Assembly (NCBI GenBank): GCA_937951685.1
Contig: CALFBG010000029.1
Span: 1 to 59,429, forward strand
Direction: 5' to 3'
Length of the DNA: 59,429 bases
Source of the DNA: an uncultured Saprospiraceae bacterium
Lineage (GTDB): Bacteria > Bacteroidota > Bacteroidia > Chitinophagales > Saprospiraceae
Position numbers and translations under genes: made by a program. The first letter of the stretch is position 1; every line of letters starts with the position of its first letter. Below the pieces are notes generated by a model. The model was not told where the DNA came from and made no database searches. It saw only the letters and a list, made by a program, of their open reading frames with translations. This document shows, in pieces, positions 35,959 through 46,306 of this stretch.

Positions 35959-38900
35959 ATGAAGAAACTGCACAGTTTTCATTGGATAGTCTTGATTTGT
36001 TGTTACTTAGTATCCACTAACTTGTACGCTCAAGGAAACTGTACCACGGCAATTCCTTTATTGCCCGGTACACAACAATGCGCGAATACAATGGCTGGTG
36101 GTGATCTATTTGACGATAATCTCTGTCTGGGAAGCTATGCCGGTGGCGATGATTACCTCTTCGTTTATACCGTTCCCCTAGCGGAAGATGGTTTTGTAAT
36201 GGAACTTCAACTCAGCTCGACCAGTATTCGTACGGGAATCGCAATTTCTGCGGGTTGCCCCGAAGCAGGTGGCGGAGTTTGTCTAGGAAGTGCAACCAGT
36301 CCTGCGGGCAATGAAACCCTAGTCAGTCAGGCCTTAACGGCAGGACAAACTTATTACGTCCACATCTCAAGCTTACCTGCGCCGCAAAATATTTCCTTTT
36401 GTTTGAATACGCTCATCGGTCCTGTTGGCTGCACCAACCCTTTAGCCACTAATTACAATCCTTTAGCGACGATTAATGATGGGAGTTGCACATTTCCTAG
36501 CCCAACGACTACTTGCGGTAGTTTCACAAGTATGCCCCTAGATTCTATTGATAATACCTTAGCCATCGTTGAAGATACGATTAGCGTGAACTTGGGAATG
36601 ATGGAAGCCTTGACGGACTTGGATGTAGTATTAGATTTAACGCACACCGATCTTTCTGATTTGGAAATCCAGCTGCAAAGTCCAAAAGGAACAATAGTGG
36701 TTTTAATGGCAAATCAATGTAGTAATACGAGTGATTTGCAACTTCGCTTTGACGATGATTCTGGCGCGCTAGATTGTAGCAATACCAGCAGTGGATTTTT
36801 CCGACCACCGAATGGCCAACTGCGAGATTTTAATAATGAATTAGTTGATGGAGATTGGATTTTAAAAATAATAGATGGTTCTGGCGGTGATCATGGTAAA
36901 TTATTACAATGGTGTTTGTTACCAACTACAAATGCTGTAAGCTGTCTGGCACCCACCAACCTCGCCACTCCCGAAGTAAATTTTAACTTTGCCAGTTTAA
37001 GCTGGACGGATAACAATACTAGTTCCTCCACTAGTTGGGAAATTGAGCTCGGTCCACAGGGCTTTACGCCAACGGGAACCGCTACCCACAGTGCTGGCAT
37101 GAATAATCCTTATCAATTAACGGGACTAATTCCAGAAACGACCTACGACTTTTATGTGCGTAGCAATTGTGGAATGGGGGATTATAGTTTTTGGGCAGGA
37201 CCCGCTTCTTTTTCAACATTTATTAGCAATCCTTCCGTTTGCGGAATGAATTTACCAATTGCAGATAACACTTGTAATGCCAACAACGAATTTCTAGTAA
37301 AAGTCAATAACGCCCCGGCGGATCAAATGGGGATTAATGTGATATTAGAAGAAGTGCGCTTGATCATCGCGCATCCTTGGGATAATGATTTAGATATCAG
37401 TTTGATTTCTCCTAACGGTGTAGTTGTAGAACTCTCAACGGACAATGGAAGTGGTGATGATAATTACGGCGCACCCTCAGATCCTAGCTGCGGAGCTTAT
37501 ACGGCATTCTCTAGTGACGAATGTTTACCCGTATCAATTTTAGATGGCATTGCTCCTTTCATTGGAAGTTATTTGCCAGAAGGCAGACTCAACGACTTTC
37601 ACGATGGAAGTAATCCTAATGGAATTTGGAAGTTGAAAGTTTGTGATGATGCGAATGGGGACGAAGGATTTTTAGAATTTGTGGAACTGGTTTTTGCAAC
37701 CACCGCTTGTCCCGCACCAAGTGATTTAACCGTATCTCAAATCGAGGCAACTAGCCTTGAGCTCAGCTGGGCACCCGGCGGATTTTGCAATCAAACCATC
37801 ATTGAATACGGATCGCCAGGTTTTTTGCCGGGATCAGGTTCAACTGCGGGAGCAGGAACCGTTGTTGTGCTTACTTGCCCACAAAATTTTCCTTTTACTT
37901 TAACTGGACTCAACGAATTAACGGATTACGAATTTTACCTAAGAGAAGAATGTAGTCCTGGAATATTTTCAAAAAATACCTGCGTAGCCAGTGCCCGTAC
38001 GGACTGTAATACAGCACCAACAAGTCTGCTCGAAAACTTTGATACACAAACCAACTGTCCTACGAGCTGCGGTGCCGTCTGCGCAATTAGTGGAACTTGG
38101 CAAAACAGTACTGCCGACAATTTTGATTGGCTTGTTGATAGTGGAGGAACAACCTCTTCCAATACGGGACCTGCTGATGATATCACCGGCGGCGGTAATT
38201 ATATTTATATCGAAGGTTCCGGTGCCGCTTGTCAAAATGGAAAGCGAGCGATCTTGCGATCCAATTGTATTGGGGTAGAAGCGAGTACTGGAACTTGTCA
38301 TATGTCCTTCAATTATCACTTGTTTGGTGCCAATGTAAATCAACTAAAATTAGAAATTACCACCGATGGTGGAAATACTTGGACAACCCTTTGGCAACGC
38401 CTCGGCAACCAAGGCAATCAATGGGAAAAAGCATTCATTGACTTGAGTACATACCATAGTCTAAATGTTCAATTTCGCTTCACGGGAAGTGGCGGGGCAG
38501 GCTTTGCGGGAGATATTGCTTTAGATGAAATTCGTTTTTACGGCTCTTTAGATCTTGGTGCTTCGGTGAATATTTTTTATGCGGATGCGGATACCGACGG
38601 TTTTGGAAATCCACAAGATAGTATCTTTAGTTGCTTACCTACTGCACCGTCAGGTTATGCGGCAAATAAGCTAGATTGTAATGATCAAAATGCTTTAGTA
38701 AATCCATTAGCAGCGGAACTTCCTTGCAATGGACTTGATGACAATTGTAACGGTCTCGTTGATGATTTAGTCGTATTGGACCCCGTAGTTAAGGATACTA
38801 TGATTTGCCAAGGGCAATCCGTTACCATAGTTAGTCCGAGTACGGCCGTCGGTAACTTATATTGGTTTGAGCAGGCTAATGGTGGTAATCCAATTGCTAC

Positions 38901-41900
38901 GGGTAATAGTTTTACAACGCCAATTTTACAAACAGATCAGAGCTATTTCTTACAAGATTCTTCGAACGTTAATCCTAGTTTGAGAATTACGGAAATTGAT
39001 TTGGGAACACACGATGCCATCGAAATTCAAAGTATCGGTACCGCTGGAGATTATACGGGATGGACGGTTGCGGTAAGTAATAGTTACACAGATATCAATA
39101 TCGTAAATCCAGCACTATGGATGCTCGGAAGTATGCTGAATAATGAAGTCGCTTACCGAACAGATAATCCGGTGGATAATTTTTGGGGTTCTAATATTCT
39201 TTGGGGAGCAGGTGCTTTTCCCATGGTTTCGGGTTGGGCAATTATCCTTGATGCGCAAGGAAAAGTAGTAGATGCATTATTCTGGGGCTGGCCCGATTCG
39301 GAGATTGCTTCGTTTAATACCACCATTAACGGCTACGCTATTACGGCTGCTCAATTGCCTTGGACAGGCATGGGAATTGACGTTAGCAATAATTGTTCTA
39401 CGGGTAATACAATCCAATTGACTACCGAAATTGAAATGGATCAAGCCACTGATTATCGCAATTGTGTTGCTAGTAATTTGGGCGAGGAAAATCCAAATCT
39501 CGGCGTACTTTTAGCTTGTACGAGTAATCGCGTTCCCGTAAATATAACCGTACTTGCGCAACCGGATATTATGACGACGGATATGCCTTTTATTTGTCTT
39601 GGCGAAAGCTTCGATTTGAACACGGTAAACATCGTAGATTTAAATCATGCGAATGGAACGATAAGTTTCCACCAAGAGCATCCTGCTACTGCCATGAATT
39701 TACTTCCTAGCCCCATCGTAACGCCAACTACGGATACTAGTTTTGTAATTCTCTCAACTTCAGCGGGCGCTTGTACCTCCGAAACTACAATAAATATTCA
39801 CCTTAATGAATTACCGGAAGTTACGATTGCTCCCACGGGGATGGCTTCCATTTGTAATAACGAATCCATTAGCCTAACGGCAAGTCACGCAGGGAGCGGA
39901 GCATCGCCCTTTAGCTATACGTGGAATACTGGAGATACAGGACCCAAATTAACCATTGCGGCTAACGCAAATACACCCGCGACGAGTACTTATACGGTGA
40001 CCATCACAGACGCAAAATCTTGTACCAATACCGCAGATTTCGTTTTAAACGTACCCGGTAGTATTACGTCAATTGCTGTACTGGGCACAACGGATGTAAC
40101 TACTTGCGGAGGCACAGATGGTACAATTACTCTAAGCCCGGTTGATGGAATTAGTCCCTACGATTATGCTTGGGAAGGTCCGGTGATGGGCGTTGCCAAT
40201 CAAGTTGCAGGTACCTTTAACCTAACGGGCTTGGCACAAGGTTCTTACCGCGTTACGATCTCGGATAATAGTAATTTATCCTGCCAAATCATCGTACCTT
40301 TATTGATCGTTAATGGTCCTGATGCCGCAGTGAGTTTAGCGGCTTCTAATAACGTTTCTTGTCATAATGGTTCGGATGGAGCGATTGATATTTCTACGAC
40401 TGGGATCAATCCTAGTTTTTTGTGGAGCGATGGAGCGACGTCGGAGGATCTTAGTAATTTATCGGCAGGTAATTATTCGGTGACGGTGAATGCAGGAGTG
40501 TGCTCTAATGTACTAAGTAATATCGAAATTACAGAGCCGGCAATGATTAGCACAGCAATTAATAGTTTGCAAAGCGTAAGTTGTTTCGGTGGAAATGATG
40601 GAGCAATAGATTTACAGGTGAATGGTGGTCAATTACCCTATCAGTTTCTATGGACGAATGGTGCTACAACCGAAGATTTAACACAACTGAATGCTACTAC
40701 GTATCGGGTCACCGTTACAGATGCTAATGCTTGTACGATCGTTTCTCCCTTTACTACGCTGGACGAAGCCACACCAATCTCTTATAGTATTTCTGATCAG
40801 CAAGCGGTAAGCTGTGCCGGTGCTGCCAATGGTAGCATTGAATTACTAGTTACGGGAGGAACTGGGCCTTATAGTTACGAATGGAATACTGGCGCGAACT
40901 CAAAGAATTTAAATAATATTCCCGCCGGCATTTATGCACTAACCATTACCGATGCACTTTTTTGTCAAAAAATAACGGATCCAATTAGTATCGGACAACC
41001 TGCCAGTTTAAGCCTTAGTTTAAATGCTTTAACTCATCCTCTTTGTAATACAGTTGCCAATGGAAGCATTGATTTACAAGTTACCGGAGGAATGCCACCG
41101 TATCAATTTTTGTGGAATACGAATGCTACTACAGAAGATATTACCAATCTTGATCAAGGAACGTATGTACTTACCGTTACCGATGCCAATCAATGTACCG
41201 TAAGTTCTAGTCCAATCGTTTTGGCTTACGCAAATACTTTAGTGGCGAGCTTAGATCAACTAGCACATACAACTTGTAAAGGAGTCGACGATGGTAGCAT
41301 TGAGCTTACCGTCCAAGGCGGACAAATGCCTTATCAATACCTTTGGTCGAACGCAGCGACTACTCCGCATATTAGTGGTTTGGCAGAAGGAGCGTACCAG
41401 CTTTCCGTGACGGATAATAATGGCTGCTTTTTAGCAAGTTCGGCTTTTACAATTATTGCTCCCCAAGTATTACAGTTGACAATCGATTCGGTGCAAAACA
41501 TTTCCTGTAATGGGCTTACCAATGGATTAATTGATATTGCGATGGTGGGCGGAATGGAACCTTATCACTACTTGTGGAACGAAGGCACTACGAACGAAGA
41601 TTTGGTAGGTTTATCCGCAGGGAATTACTTTTGCGAAATTGAAGATGATCAAGGTTGTCGTTTTCGAACGGATGTTTTTAATATCACGAGCCCCGATAGT
41701 CTCCGAGTAGATTTGACGGCAATTGAATCGGTCAGTTGTAATGGGATTGCGGATGCAAGCATTGATGTTTTAGTGACGGGGGGAACAATACCTTATACTT
41801 TTCTTTGGAACAATGGCAGCACCACGGAAGATTTGTCGGAGATTCCTACTGGGAATTATAAATTGACGGTAATGGATGCGAATGATTGTGTAGTTAGCAG

Positions 41901-43638
41901 TCCTTCTTTTCCGGTTGTCGAACCAGCTCCGATTGAAATCATTGTTGATCGGGTAGATAACGTAGCTTGTACGGGAGAGGAAGGCGGTTTGATTGAAGTA
42001 TCAGTGACCGGAGGAACCTTACCTTACCAATATTTATGGAATACAGGACAAACAACGGAGGATATTTTAGACTTAGAAGCAGGTTCGTATACGCTTACCG
42101 TTACTGATGCCAATAATTGCAAACGGCTCGTCTCTTCGATTTTAGTAAGTCAATTGATTGGAGGACTAACGGTTGAGACTCATTATCAAAAAGACTTAAC
42201 TTGTAATGGTGATGAAGATGGTGCTTTCGCTGTAACTGTTACGGGAGGCATTGGTCCTTATCAGTACAATTGGAGTAATGGAACGGAATATGACATCAAC
42301 CAAGCTACCGATACTTTGCAGGGTTTATCCGTAGGCAGTTACCTGGTGACGATTACAGATGATAAAGGTTGTGTAGGCGTTTCGCCAACGGTGACAATAA
42401 GCGAACCTACCGAATTATCTTTTTGGGTATCCAACGTTGAGCATATCCAATGTTTCGGCGAAGCAACGGGGGCTATTGATTTAGAAATTACGGGAGGAGA
42501 AAGTCCCTATACTGTTGTTTGGAGCAATGATTCTATCGGCAAGAGTATTTATAATTTAACGGCAGGAACCTATAGTTTTACCATCATTGATGGAAATGGT
42601 TGTCTAAAATCTTCGGTACAGCCATTAGTGATCAGCCAACCGAGTAATCCAATTGCCTTATTCGATATTCAACAGACCAATGTGGCTTGTTTTGGAGACG
42701 GCGATGGAAGTATTAATATAACGCCTTTCGGCGGAATTGCACCTTTCTTTTTTGAGTGGAGTAATGGTCTTTTTAACGAAGATTTGCAGGGCTTGAGTGG
42801 AGGAGATTATCAATTGACGATTACAGACTTGAATAATTGTGTCTTCATTTCCCCCGTATTTACGATTACAGAACCGATCGCTCCTTTGGTATTGGAGGAA
42901 GACAGCACGGAAGTGATTCCTAATCTTTGTGCCGGAGAAGAATTAGGGCAGCTTTCCGTAACACCGACGGGCGGAACGTTACCATATGACTTTCATTGGA
43001 GTAATACGGCTTCTACTGCTGATTTAGAAAATCTTGTAGAAGGGGTTTATCGGGTTACCATTACGGATCAAAATAGTTGTTCGATAGTATCGCCTTGGTT
43101 CTCGATCACGACGCCGATGCCTTTGGTGCTGGATACCATCACCAGTACTGCAACTTACAACCAAGCGGATGGGACCGCAACAGTATTTCCATCGGGCGGA
43201 ACGAGTCCTTACTTCTACGCTTGGGACGAAAGCGCTGCCAATCAAACGAATGCAACGGCAACGGGATTAACGGCTGGGAACTATACCGTTACTGTCACGG
43301 ATAATAATGATTGTACCGCCATCGTGGAACTTACGGTAGGTAATGGTTTAGCACCCGTCAGTACGCAAGAAATGGAAGCGCTGACCAAATTTGTTTTATT
43401 TCCTAATCCAAGTACGGGCTTGGCGCAGTTGGAGTTGACTTTTAAGGAAGTGGTACAATTGGAGTTACAAGTTTATACCATTTTAGGTAAGCAACTCCGC
43501 CAGCTTAGTTTTGATCGGGTAGAGCAACTAAGTCATCACTTAGACCTAAGCGAGTGCGAAGCTGGAATATATTTGATCAAACTCAAGGTGAACGAAAATC
43601 AATGGTTAACCAAAAGATTGGTCATCTTAGATCGATAG
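35959..43638 (+). CDS. Giant T9SS-exported multidomain surface protein with SprB repeats
   Basis: The 2559-residue protein has a signal peptide ending at NLYAQ (residue 25). In order I see: two proprotein-convertase P-like domains (about 185-320 and 420-565; DLEIQLQSPKGT, DLDISLISPNGV), each followed by an Fn3-like domain; a MAM-like domain (about 690-865); a MopE-like metal-binding stretch (CNGLDDNCNG near 930); Ig-like regions to 1370; about 14 SprB repeats of some 77 residues (1372-2465); and a type A T9SS sorting domain (LFPNPSTG near 2482 to the end). It is expected to pass SecYEG, then T9SS, and sit on the cell surface, perhaps as an adhesin. No protease catalytic site was seen. Confidence 0.9.
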   Translation: MKKLHSFHWIVLICCYLVSTNLYAQGNCTTAIPLLPGTQQCANTMAGGDLFDDNLCLGSYAGGDDYLFVYTVPLAEDGFVMELQLSSTSIRTGIAISAGCPEAGGGVCLGSATSPAGNETLVSQALTAGQTYYVHISSLPAPQNISFCLNTLIGPVGCTNPLATNYNPLATINDGSCTFPSPTTTCGSFTSMPLDSIDNTLAIVEDTISVNLGMMEALTDLDVVLDLTHTDLSDLEIQLQSPKGTIVVLMANQCSNTSDLQLRFDDDSGALDCSNTSSGFFRPPNGQLRDFNNELVDGDWILKIIDGSGGDHGKLLQWCLLPTTNAVSCLAPTNLATPEVNFNFASLSWTDNNTSSSTSWEIELGPQGFTPTGTATHSAGMNNPYQLTGLIPETTYDFYVRSNCGMGDYSFWAGPASFSTFISNPSVCGMNLPIADNTCNANNEFLVKVNNAPADQMGINVILEEVRLIIAHPWDNDLDISLISPNGVVVELSTDNGSGDDNYGAPSDPSCGAYTAFSSDECLPVSILDGIAPFIGSYLPEGRLNDFHDGSNPNGIWKLKVCDDANGDEGFLEFVELVFATTACPAPSDLTVSQIEATSLELSWAPGGFCNQTIIEYGSPGFLPGSGSTAGAGTVVVLTCPQNFPFTLTGLNELTDYEFYLREECSPGIFSKNTCVASARTDCNTAPTSLLENFDTQTNCPTSCGAVCAISGTWQNSTADNFDWLVDSGGTTSSNTGPADDITGGGNYIYIEGSGAACQNGKRAILRSNCIGVEASTGTCHMSFNYHLFGANVNQLKLEITTDGGNTWTTLWQRLGNQGNQWEKAFIDLSTYHSLNVQFRFTGSGGAGFAGDIALDEIRFYGSLDLGASVNIFYADADTDGFGNPQDSIFSCLPTAPSGYAANKLDCNDQNALVNPLAAELPCNGLDDNCNGLVDDLVVLDPVVKDTMICQGQSVTIVSPSTAVGNLYWFEQANGGNPIATGNSFTTPILQTDQSYFLQDSSNVNPSLRITEIDLGTHDAIEIQSIGTAGDYTGWTVAVSNSYTDINIVNPALWMLGSMLNNEVAYRTDNPVDNFWGSNILWGAGAFPMVSGWAIILDAQGKVVDALFWGWPDSEIASFNTTINGYAITAAQLPWTGMGIDVSNNCSTGNTIQLTTEIEMDQATDYRNCVASNLGEENPNLGVLLACTSNRVPVNITVLAQPDIMTTDMPFICLGESFDLNTVNIVDLNHANGTISFHQEHPATAMNLLPSPIVTPTTDTSFVILSTSAGACTSETTINIHLNELPEVTIAPTGMASICNNESISLTASHAGSGASPFSYTWNTGDTGPKLTIAANANTPATSTYTVTITDAKSCTNTADFVLNVPGSITSIAVLGTTDVTTCGGTDGTITLSPVDGISPYDYAWEGPVMGVANQVAGTFNLTGLAQGSYRVTISDNSNLSCQIIVPLLIVNGPDAAVSLAASNNVSCHNGSDGAIDISTTGINPSFLWSDGATSEDLSNLSAGNYSVTVNAGVCSNVLSNIEITEPAMISTAINSLQSVSCFGGNDGAIDLQVNGGQLPYQFLWTNGATTEDLTQLNATTYRVTVTDANACTIVSPFTTLDEATPISYSISDQQAVSCAGAANGSIELLVTGGTGPYSYEWNTGANSKNLNNIPAGIYALTITDALFCQKITDPISIGQPASLSLSLNALTHPLCNTVANGSIDLQVTGGMPPYQFLWNTNATTEDITNLDQGTYVLTVTDANQCTVSSSPIVLAYANTLVASLDQLAHTTCKGVDDGSIELTVQGGQMPYQYLWSNAATTPHISGLAEGAYQLSVTDNNGCFLASSAFTIIAPQVLQLTIDSVQNISCNGLTNGLIDIAMVGGMEPYHYLWNEGTTNEDLVGLSAGNYFCEIEDDQGCRFRTDVFNITSPDSLRVDLTAIESVSCNGIADASIDVLVTGGTIPYTFLWNNGSTTEDLSEIPTGNYKLTVMDANDCVVSSPSFPVVEPAPIEIIVDRVDNVACTGEEGGLIEVSVTGGTLPYQYLWNTGQTTEDILDLEAGSYTLTVTDANNCKRLVSSILVSQLIGGLTVETHYQKDLTCNGDEDGAFAVTVTGGIGPYQYNWSNGTEYDINQATDTLQGLSVGSYLVTITDDKGCVGVSPTVTISEPTELSFWVSNVEHIQCFGEATGAIDLEITGGESPYTVVWSNDSIGKSIYNLTAGTYSFTIIDGNGCLKSSVQPLVISQPSNPIALFDIQQTNVACFGDGDGSINITPFGGIAPFFFEWSNGLFNEDLQGLSGGDYQLTITDLNNCVFISPVFTITEPIAPLVLEEDSTEVIPNLCAGEELGQLSVTPTGGTLPYDFHWSNTASTADLENLVEGVYRVTITDQNSCSIVSPWFSITTPMPLVLDTITSTATYNQADGTATVFPSGGTSPYFYAWDESAANQTNATATGLTAGNYTVTVTDNNDCTAIVELTVGNGLAPVSTQEMEALTKFVLFPNPSTGLAQLELTFKEVVQLELQVYTILGKQLRQLSFDRVEQLSHHLDLSECEAGIYLIKLKVNENQWLTKRLVILDR
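40072..43350 (+). repeat. Array of about 14 SprB repeats in the coding sequence
   Basis: About 14 units of roughly 230 nt encode the pattern SCNG-x-DG-x-I-x-L-x-V-x-GG-x-PY-x-Y-x-W-x-G-x-TTEDL-x-L-x-AG-x-Y-x-VTVTDANxC. Each repeat has one Cys near the start and one near the end. The units are well diverged at the protein level, so this is an old array, not a recent amplification. The SprB family is named after the gliding adhesin of Flavobacterium. Confidence 0.88.
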
Positions 43639-43686
43639 GGTAAGTTCCTCTTGAATTTGATCGTAAAATTTAAACAACTACGGAGT

Positions 43687-45687
43687 TTAATCAATAATTT
43701 TGAAGGTCGTACGTCGATTAACTTGATGATCTTCTTCGCTACATCTTGAACACACACAATCTACCGCCAATAAATTCTCTCCGTATCCTTTCGCTGTTAA
43801 GCGTTCCGTCGCAATGCCGTTGGCAATCAGATAATCAACCGCAGCTTGCGCTCTTTGTTGCGAAAGTCGTTCGTTGTATTTGTCATTTCCTTGGCAATCC
43901 GTATGCGAGGACAACTGAATTTTAATAGCAGGGTTTCTGACTAATAATACAGCGAGTTTATCCAAAGTTGGTTTGGCATCATTACGAATATCAGACTTAT
44001 CAAAATCGTAGTAAATGTTATCAAGCGTAATTTCCTGATTTTTAAAAATCTTATCGAGGACAATCTCCACTTCATAGGTCGTAACGGGGTTGCTAGGATC
44101 TTGACCAATCCCACGGGTAGAAAAATTGGTGTTATTATTTAAATAATTATCCTTGTAGGCAAAAAAGTCATAATCGGTATCTTGTTCCATTTCAATGGTA
44201 AATAAACCGTCCTCTCCGACAATCACCGTTTTACGTTGCTTACCAACCTTAATGTCAACCTTCGCTGCATCCAAGGGCTTTCGACCGAGAACTTGGCTAT
44301 TGGGATTATTAGGAATTTTATAAATTTTTTCTAAAACGTATCCTTGCAGGATCATTTTGTAAACGATCGGTTCTGGTTCTTTTGTCGTGTCAATCGGTGG
44401 CGGCGGCGGTGGAGGAGGAGGCACTCCTTTTTTAAACTTAAAAATATCGTCCGCACCTTTTCCAGTTCGTCGCGATGAACTAAAGTAGCCTTGTTGTAGG
44501 ATATCTTTTTCTTCGGGACTTCTACGATCTACCACGTAACTAAAGTCATCCGCACCAGAGTTGATTGGTGCTCGTAAATTATGCAAGGGACTCCAGCGAT
44601 TATTCTTCATTTTGTAAGAACTGAAAATATCCAGTCCGCCCATTCCCGTATGGTAATCCGAAGAAAAATATAAAGTATCGCCATCAATAAAAGGGAATTT
44701 CTCGTCGCCGGGGCTATTAATGGAACGGCTAAGTAGCTTTGGCTCGTCCCATCCTTCGATGTTTCGCTGGCTACTGTAAATATCAAATCCGCCCCATCCT
44801 TCTGGATTGTCAGCGGAAAAATACAAGGTTTTACCATCTTTACTCAGGCTCGGGTGACCATAATTGATTTGCGGAAGAATAAAGTTTAGCATTTCTGGTG
44901 TCGACCAGCTTTCACCTTCTTTTCGACTGACCATAATCTTACAATAATTATCGGCACGTTCGTCTTCGTCGAAGCAACGCGTAAAATACAGCTCCGTAAA
45001 ATTGGCATTGAAGCAGACGGTTCCTTCGTTCGCAGGCGTATTGATATTTTGATCAAAAGTACTAACTCGGTTGTTTGATAAATCTACTACAAATAAGTCA
45101 GAGAATTGCTTCCCCGTCCAATTGTAAGCATCTTCTCCCGTGCTGGCTTTACGATCAGAAGTAAAAACTAGCTGTTGATCGCCGTATAAGCTGGGCGCAT
45201 AATCCGCCGCAGGACTATTAAAATCATTCGGTAGTATTTCATAACCTGTTTTTTCCATATCTTCCTTCCAGCGTAGAGCGACCTCACAGGCGGTAATTTC
45301 CCGGCGGTATTCGTACGGACTTCCAATTTCAATTCCTAGGTTTTTGAATGCTTTTTTAGCCTCCTCGTATTGCTCGGTTTGTTTTAGACCATATGCTTGA
45401 TACTTCAGGGCGTCGGGACCAAAGTTATTGTCGTAAGCAGTTTGGTACCAAGAGATGCTTTCTTCCGTTTGATTGGTTCGGCGGTATGATTCTGCGAGTA
45501 GGAAGGCAATTTTTCCTTTGGTAACGCGACTTTTTTCTTTTTTGAACTCTTTTTTAAGCATGGGAATTGCTACGGAAAATTGCTTGCGTTGGTAAGCCGT
45601 TTTTCCATCTCGAATTTTTTGCGTAAAGTTACAAGCAAAACTGCTCAAGAGCGCAAGGGTAAGGATGTAGGTTAAAATCTTATTCAT
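43687..45687 (-). CDS. PorE-like T9SS component (TPR, PD40 propeller, CRD, OmpA)
   Basis: The 666-residue protein starts with a lipoprotein-type signal (LALLSSFAC). Domains in order: TPR-like helices (residues 30-125), PD40/WD40-like propeller (about 160-420; PSLSKDGKTLYFSADNPEG, FIDGDTLYFSSDYHTG), a Pro-rich linker (PPPPPPPPIDTTKEP), a carboxypeptidase-regulatory-like beta domain (about 465-540) and an OmpA-like peptidoglycan-binding domain (IYYDFDKSDI to the end, with LSSHTDCQGNDKYNERLSQQR). This order and length match PorE of Porphyromonas gingivalis, which ties the T9SS to peptidoglycan. Related OmpA/PD40 proteins occur beside PorP/SprF paralogues; none is next to this gene, so PorE is a likely but not certain call. 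Confidence 0.65.
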   Translation of the reverse strand: MNKILTYILTLALLSSFACNFTQKIRDGKTAYQRKQFSVAIPMLKKEFKKEKSRVTKGKIAFLLAESYRRTNQTEESISWYQTAYDNNFGPDALKYQAYGLKQTEQYEEAKKAFKNLGIEIGSPYEYRREITACEVALRWKEDMEKTGYEILPNDFNSPAADYAPSLYGDQQLVFTSDRKASTGEDAYNWTGKQFSDLFVVDLSNNRVSTFDQNINTPANEGTVCFNANFTELYFTRCFDEDERADNYCKIMVSRKEGESWSTPEMLNFILPQINYGHPSLSKDGKTLYFSADNPEGWGGFDIYSSQRNIEGWDEPKLLSRSINSPGDEKFPFIDGDTLYFSSDYHTGMGGLDIFSSYKMKNNRWSPLHNLRAPINSGADDFSYVVDRRSPEEKDILQQGYFSSSRRTGKGADDIFKFKKGVPPPPPPPPPIDTTKEPEPIVYKMILQGYVLEKIYKIPNNPNSQVLGRKPLDAAKVDIKVGKQRKTVIVGEDGLFTIEMEQDTDYDFFAYKDNYLNNNTNFSTRGIGQDPSNPVTTYEVEIVLDKIFKNQEITLDNIYYDFDKSDIRNDAKPTLDKLAVLLVRNPAIKIQLSSHTDCQGNDKYNERLSQQRAQAAVDYLIANGIATERLTAKGYGENLLAVDCVCSRCSEEDHQVNRRTTFKIID

Positions 45688-46070
45688 ATTTGCAATTTAA
45701 CAAATTTGATTTAGCTAGTATACTGTGCTTAGAATTTTTTTGTCAGTGGTCTGCATTTAGCTTTCAAACAGACCGTAGAACTTGATTGGCTGGCTTGGTT
45801 TCGTAGAAGCTGTTGGCAAAATCGAGAAGAAAAATTTATCGCTAAGATCTCGTTACCATTGCTTAGCAGTTAAACGTTGAAGCCTAATGCTTTGTTGCTT
45901 AATTGAATCTTTGTGTTGCAGCGCACACTTAGGCGTCGAGTAGCGGGCGTCGCAGCCTATAAACGCACCAAGTCCAATATGGGGCAGAAAGTAGCACTGA
46001 GCAAGCTGCTTTTGCGGTAGGTAGATGAAACGAGGGGAGCGAAATGGACTAAATGAGCGGTAGGGGCATA
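45688..46070. other. Gene-free region between the PorE-like gene and secDF
   Basis: I see no supported gene. The DNA is richer in G+C than other intergenic parts (for example 45910-45960) and has the look of dispersed intergenic repeats, but I could not find a second copy. It must contain the minus-strand promoter of the PorE-like gene. Confidence 0.35.
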
Positions 46071-46099
46071 AAAAAAGCCCGCCATGAGAAGCGGGCTTT
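46071..46099 (-). terminator. Rho-independent terminator, minus strand
   Basis: AAAGCCCGC (46074-46082) pairs with GCGGGCTTT (46091-46099); on the minus strand the hairpin is followed by a run of seven T. secDF already has its own terminator at 46241-46277, so this one would end a separate short minus-strand transcript. Confidence 0.75.
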
Positions 46100-46240
46100 G
46101 AAACGAATCTTACAATTTTTTAACCAAAACTTACATTTACAAAAAAGGCAAGAAGTATGCCAACAAGATTAATATTAAAAATATAATTATGATGAAGGCT
46201 GAATTTTAACATTTAATACCCAAAAAACTGTTTATTCACA

Positions 46241-46277
46241 AAAAAAAGCTTCCCTGACTAGTCAGAGAAGCTTTTTT
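46241..46277 (-). terminator. Rho-independent terminator of secDF
   Basis: AAGCTTC/GAAGCTT arms surround a second palindrome CTGACTAGTCAG. On the minus strand eight T residues follow. It lies about 30 nt after the secDF stop. Confidence 0.85.
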
Positions 46278-46306
46278 ATTTCTATTGAAAATTAGACTGT
46301 GCTAAT

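Noticed and set aside
40072-43350. CRISPR-like periodic repeats
   Set aside because: The periodicity is about 230 nt and encodes SprB protein repeats; there are no short identical repeats with unique spacers.
45688-46070. A possible structural RNA gene in the G+C-richer intergenic DNA
   Set aside because: I found no tRNA cloverleaf, no T-run after a hairpin within the stretch and no second copy; evidence is insufficient.
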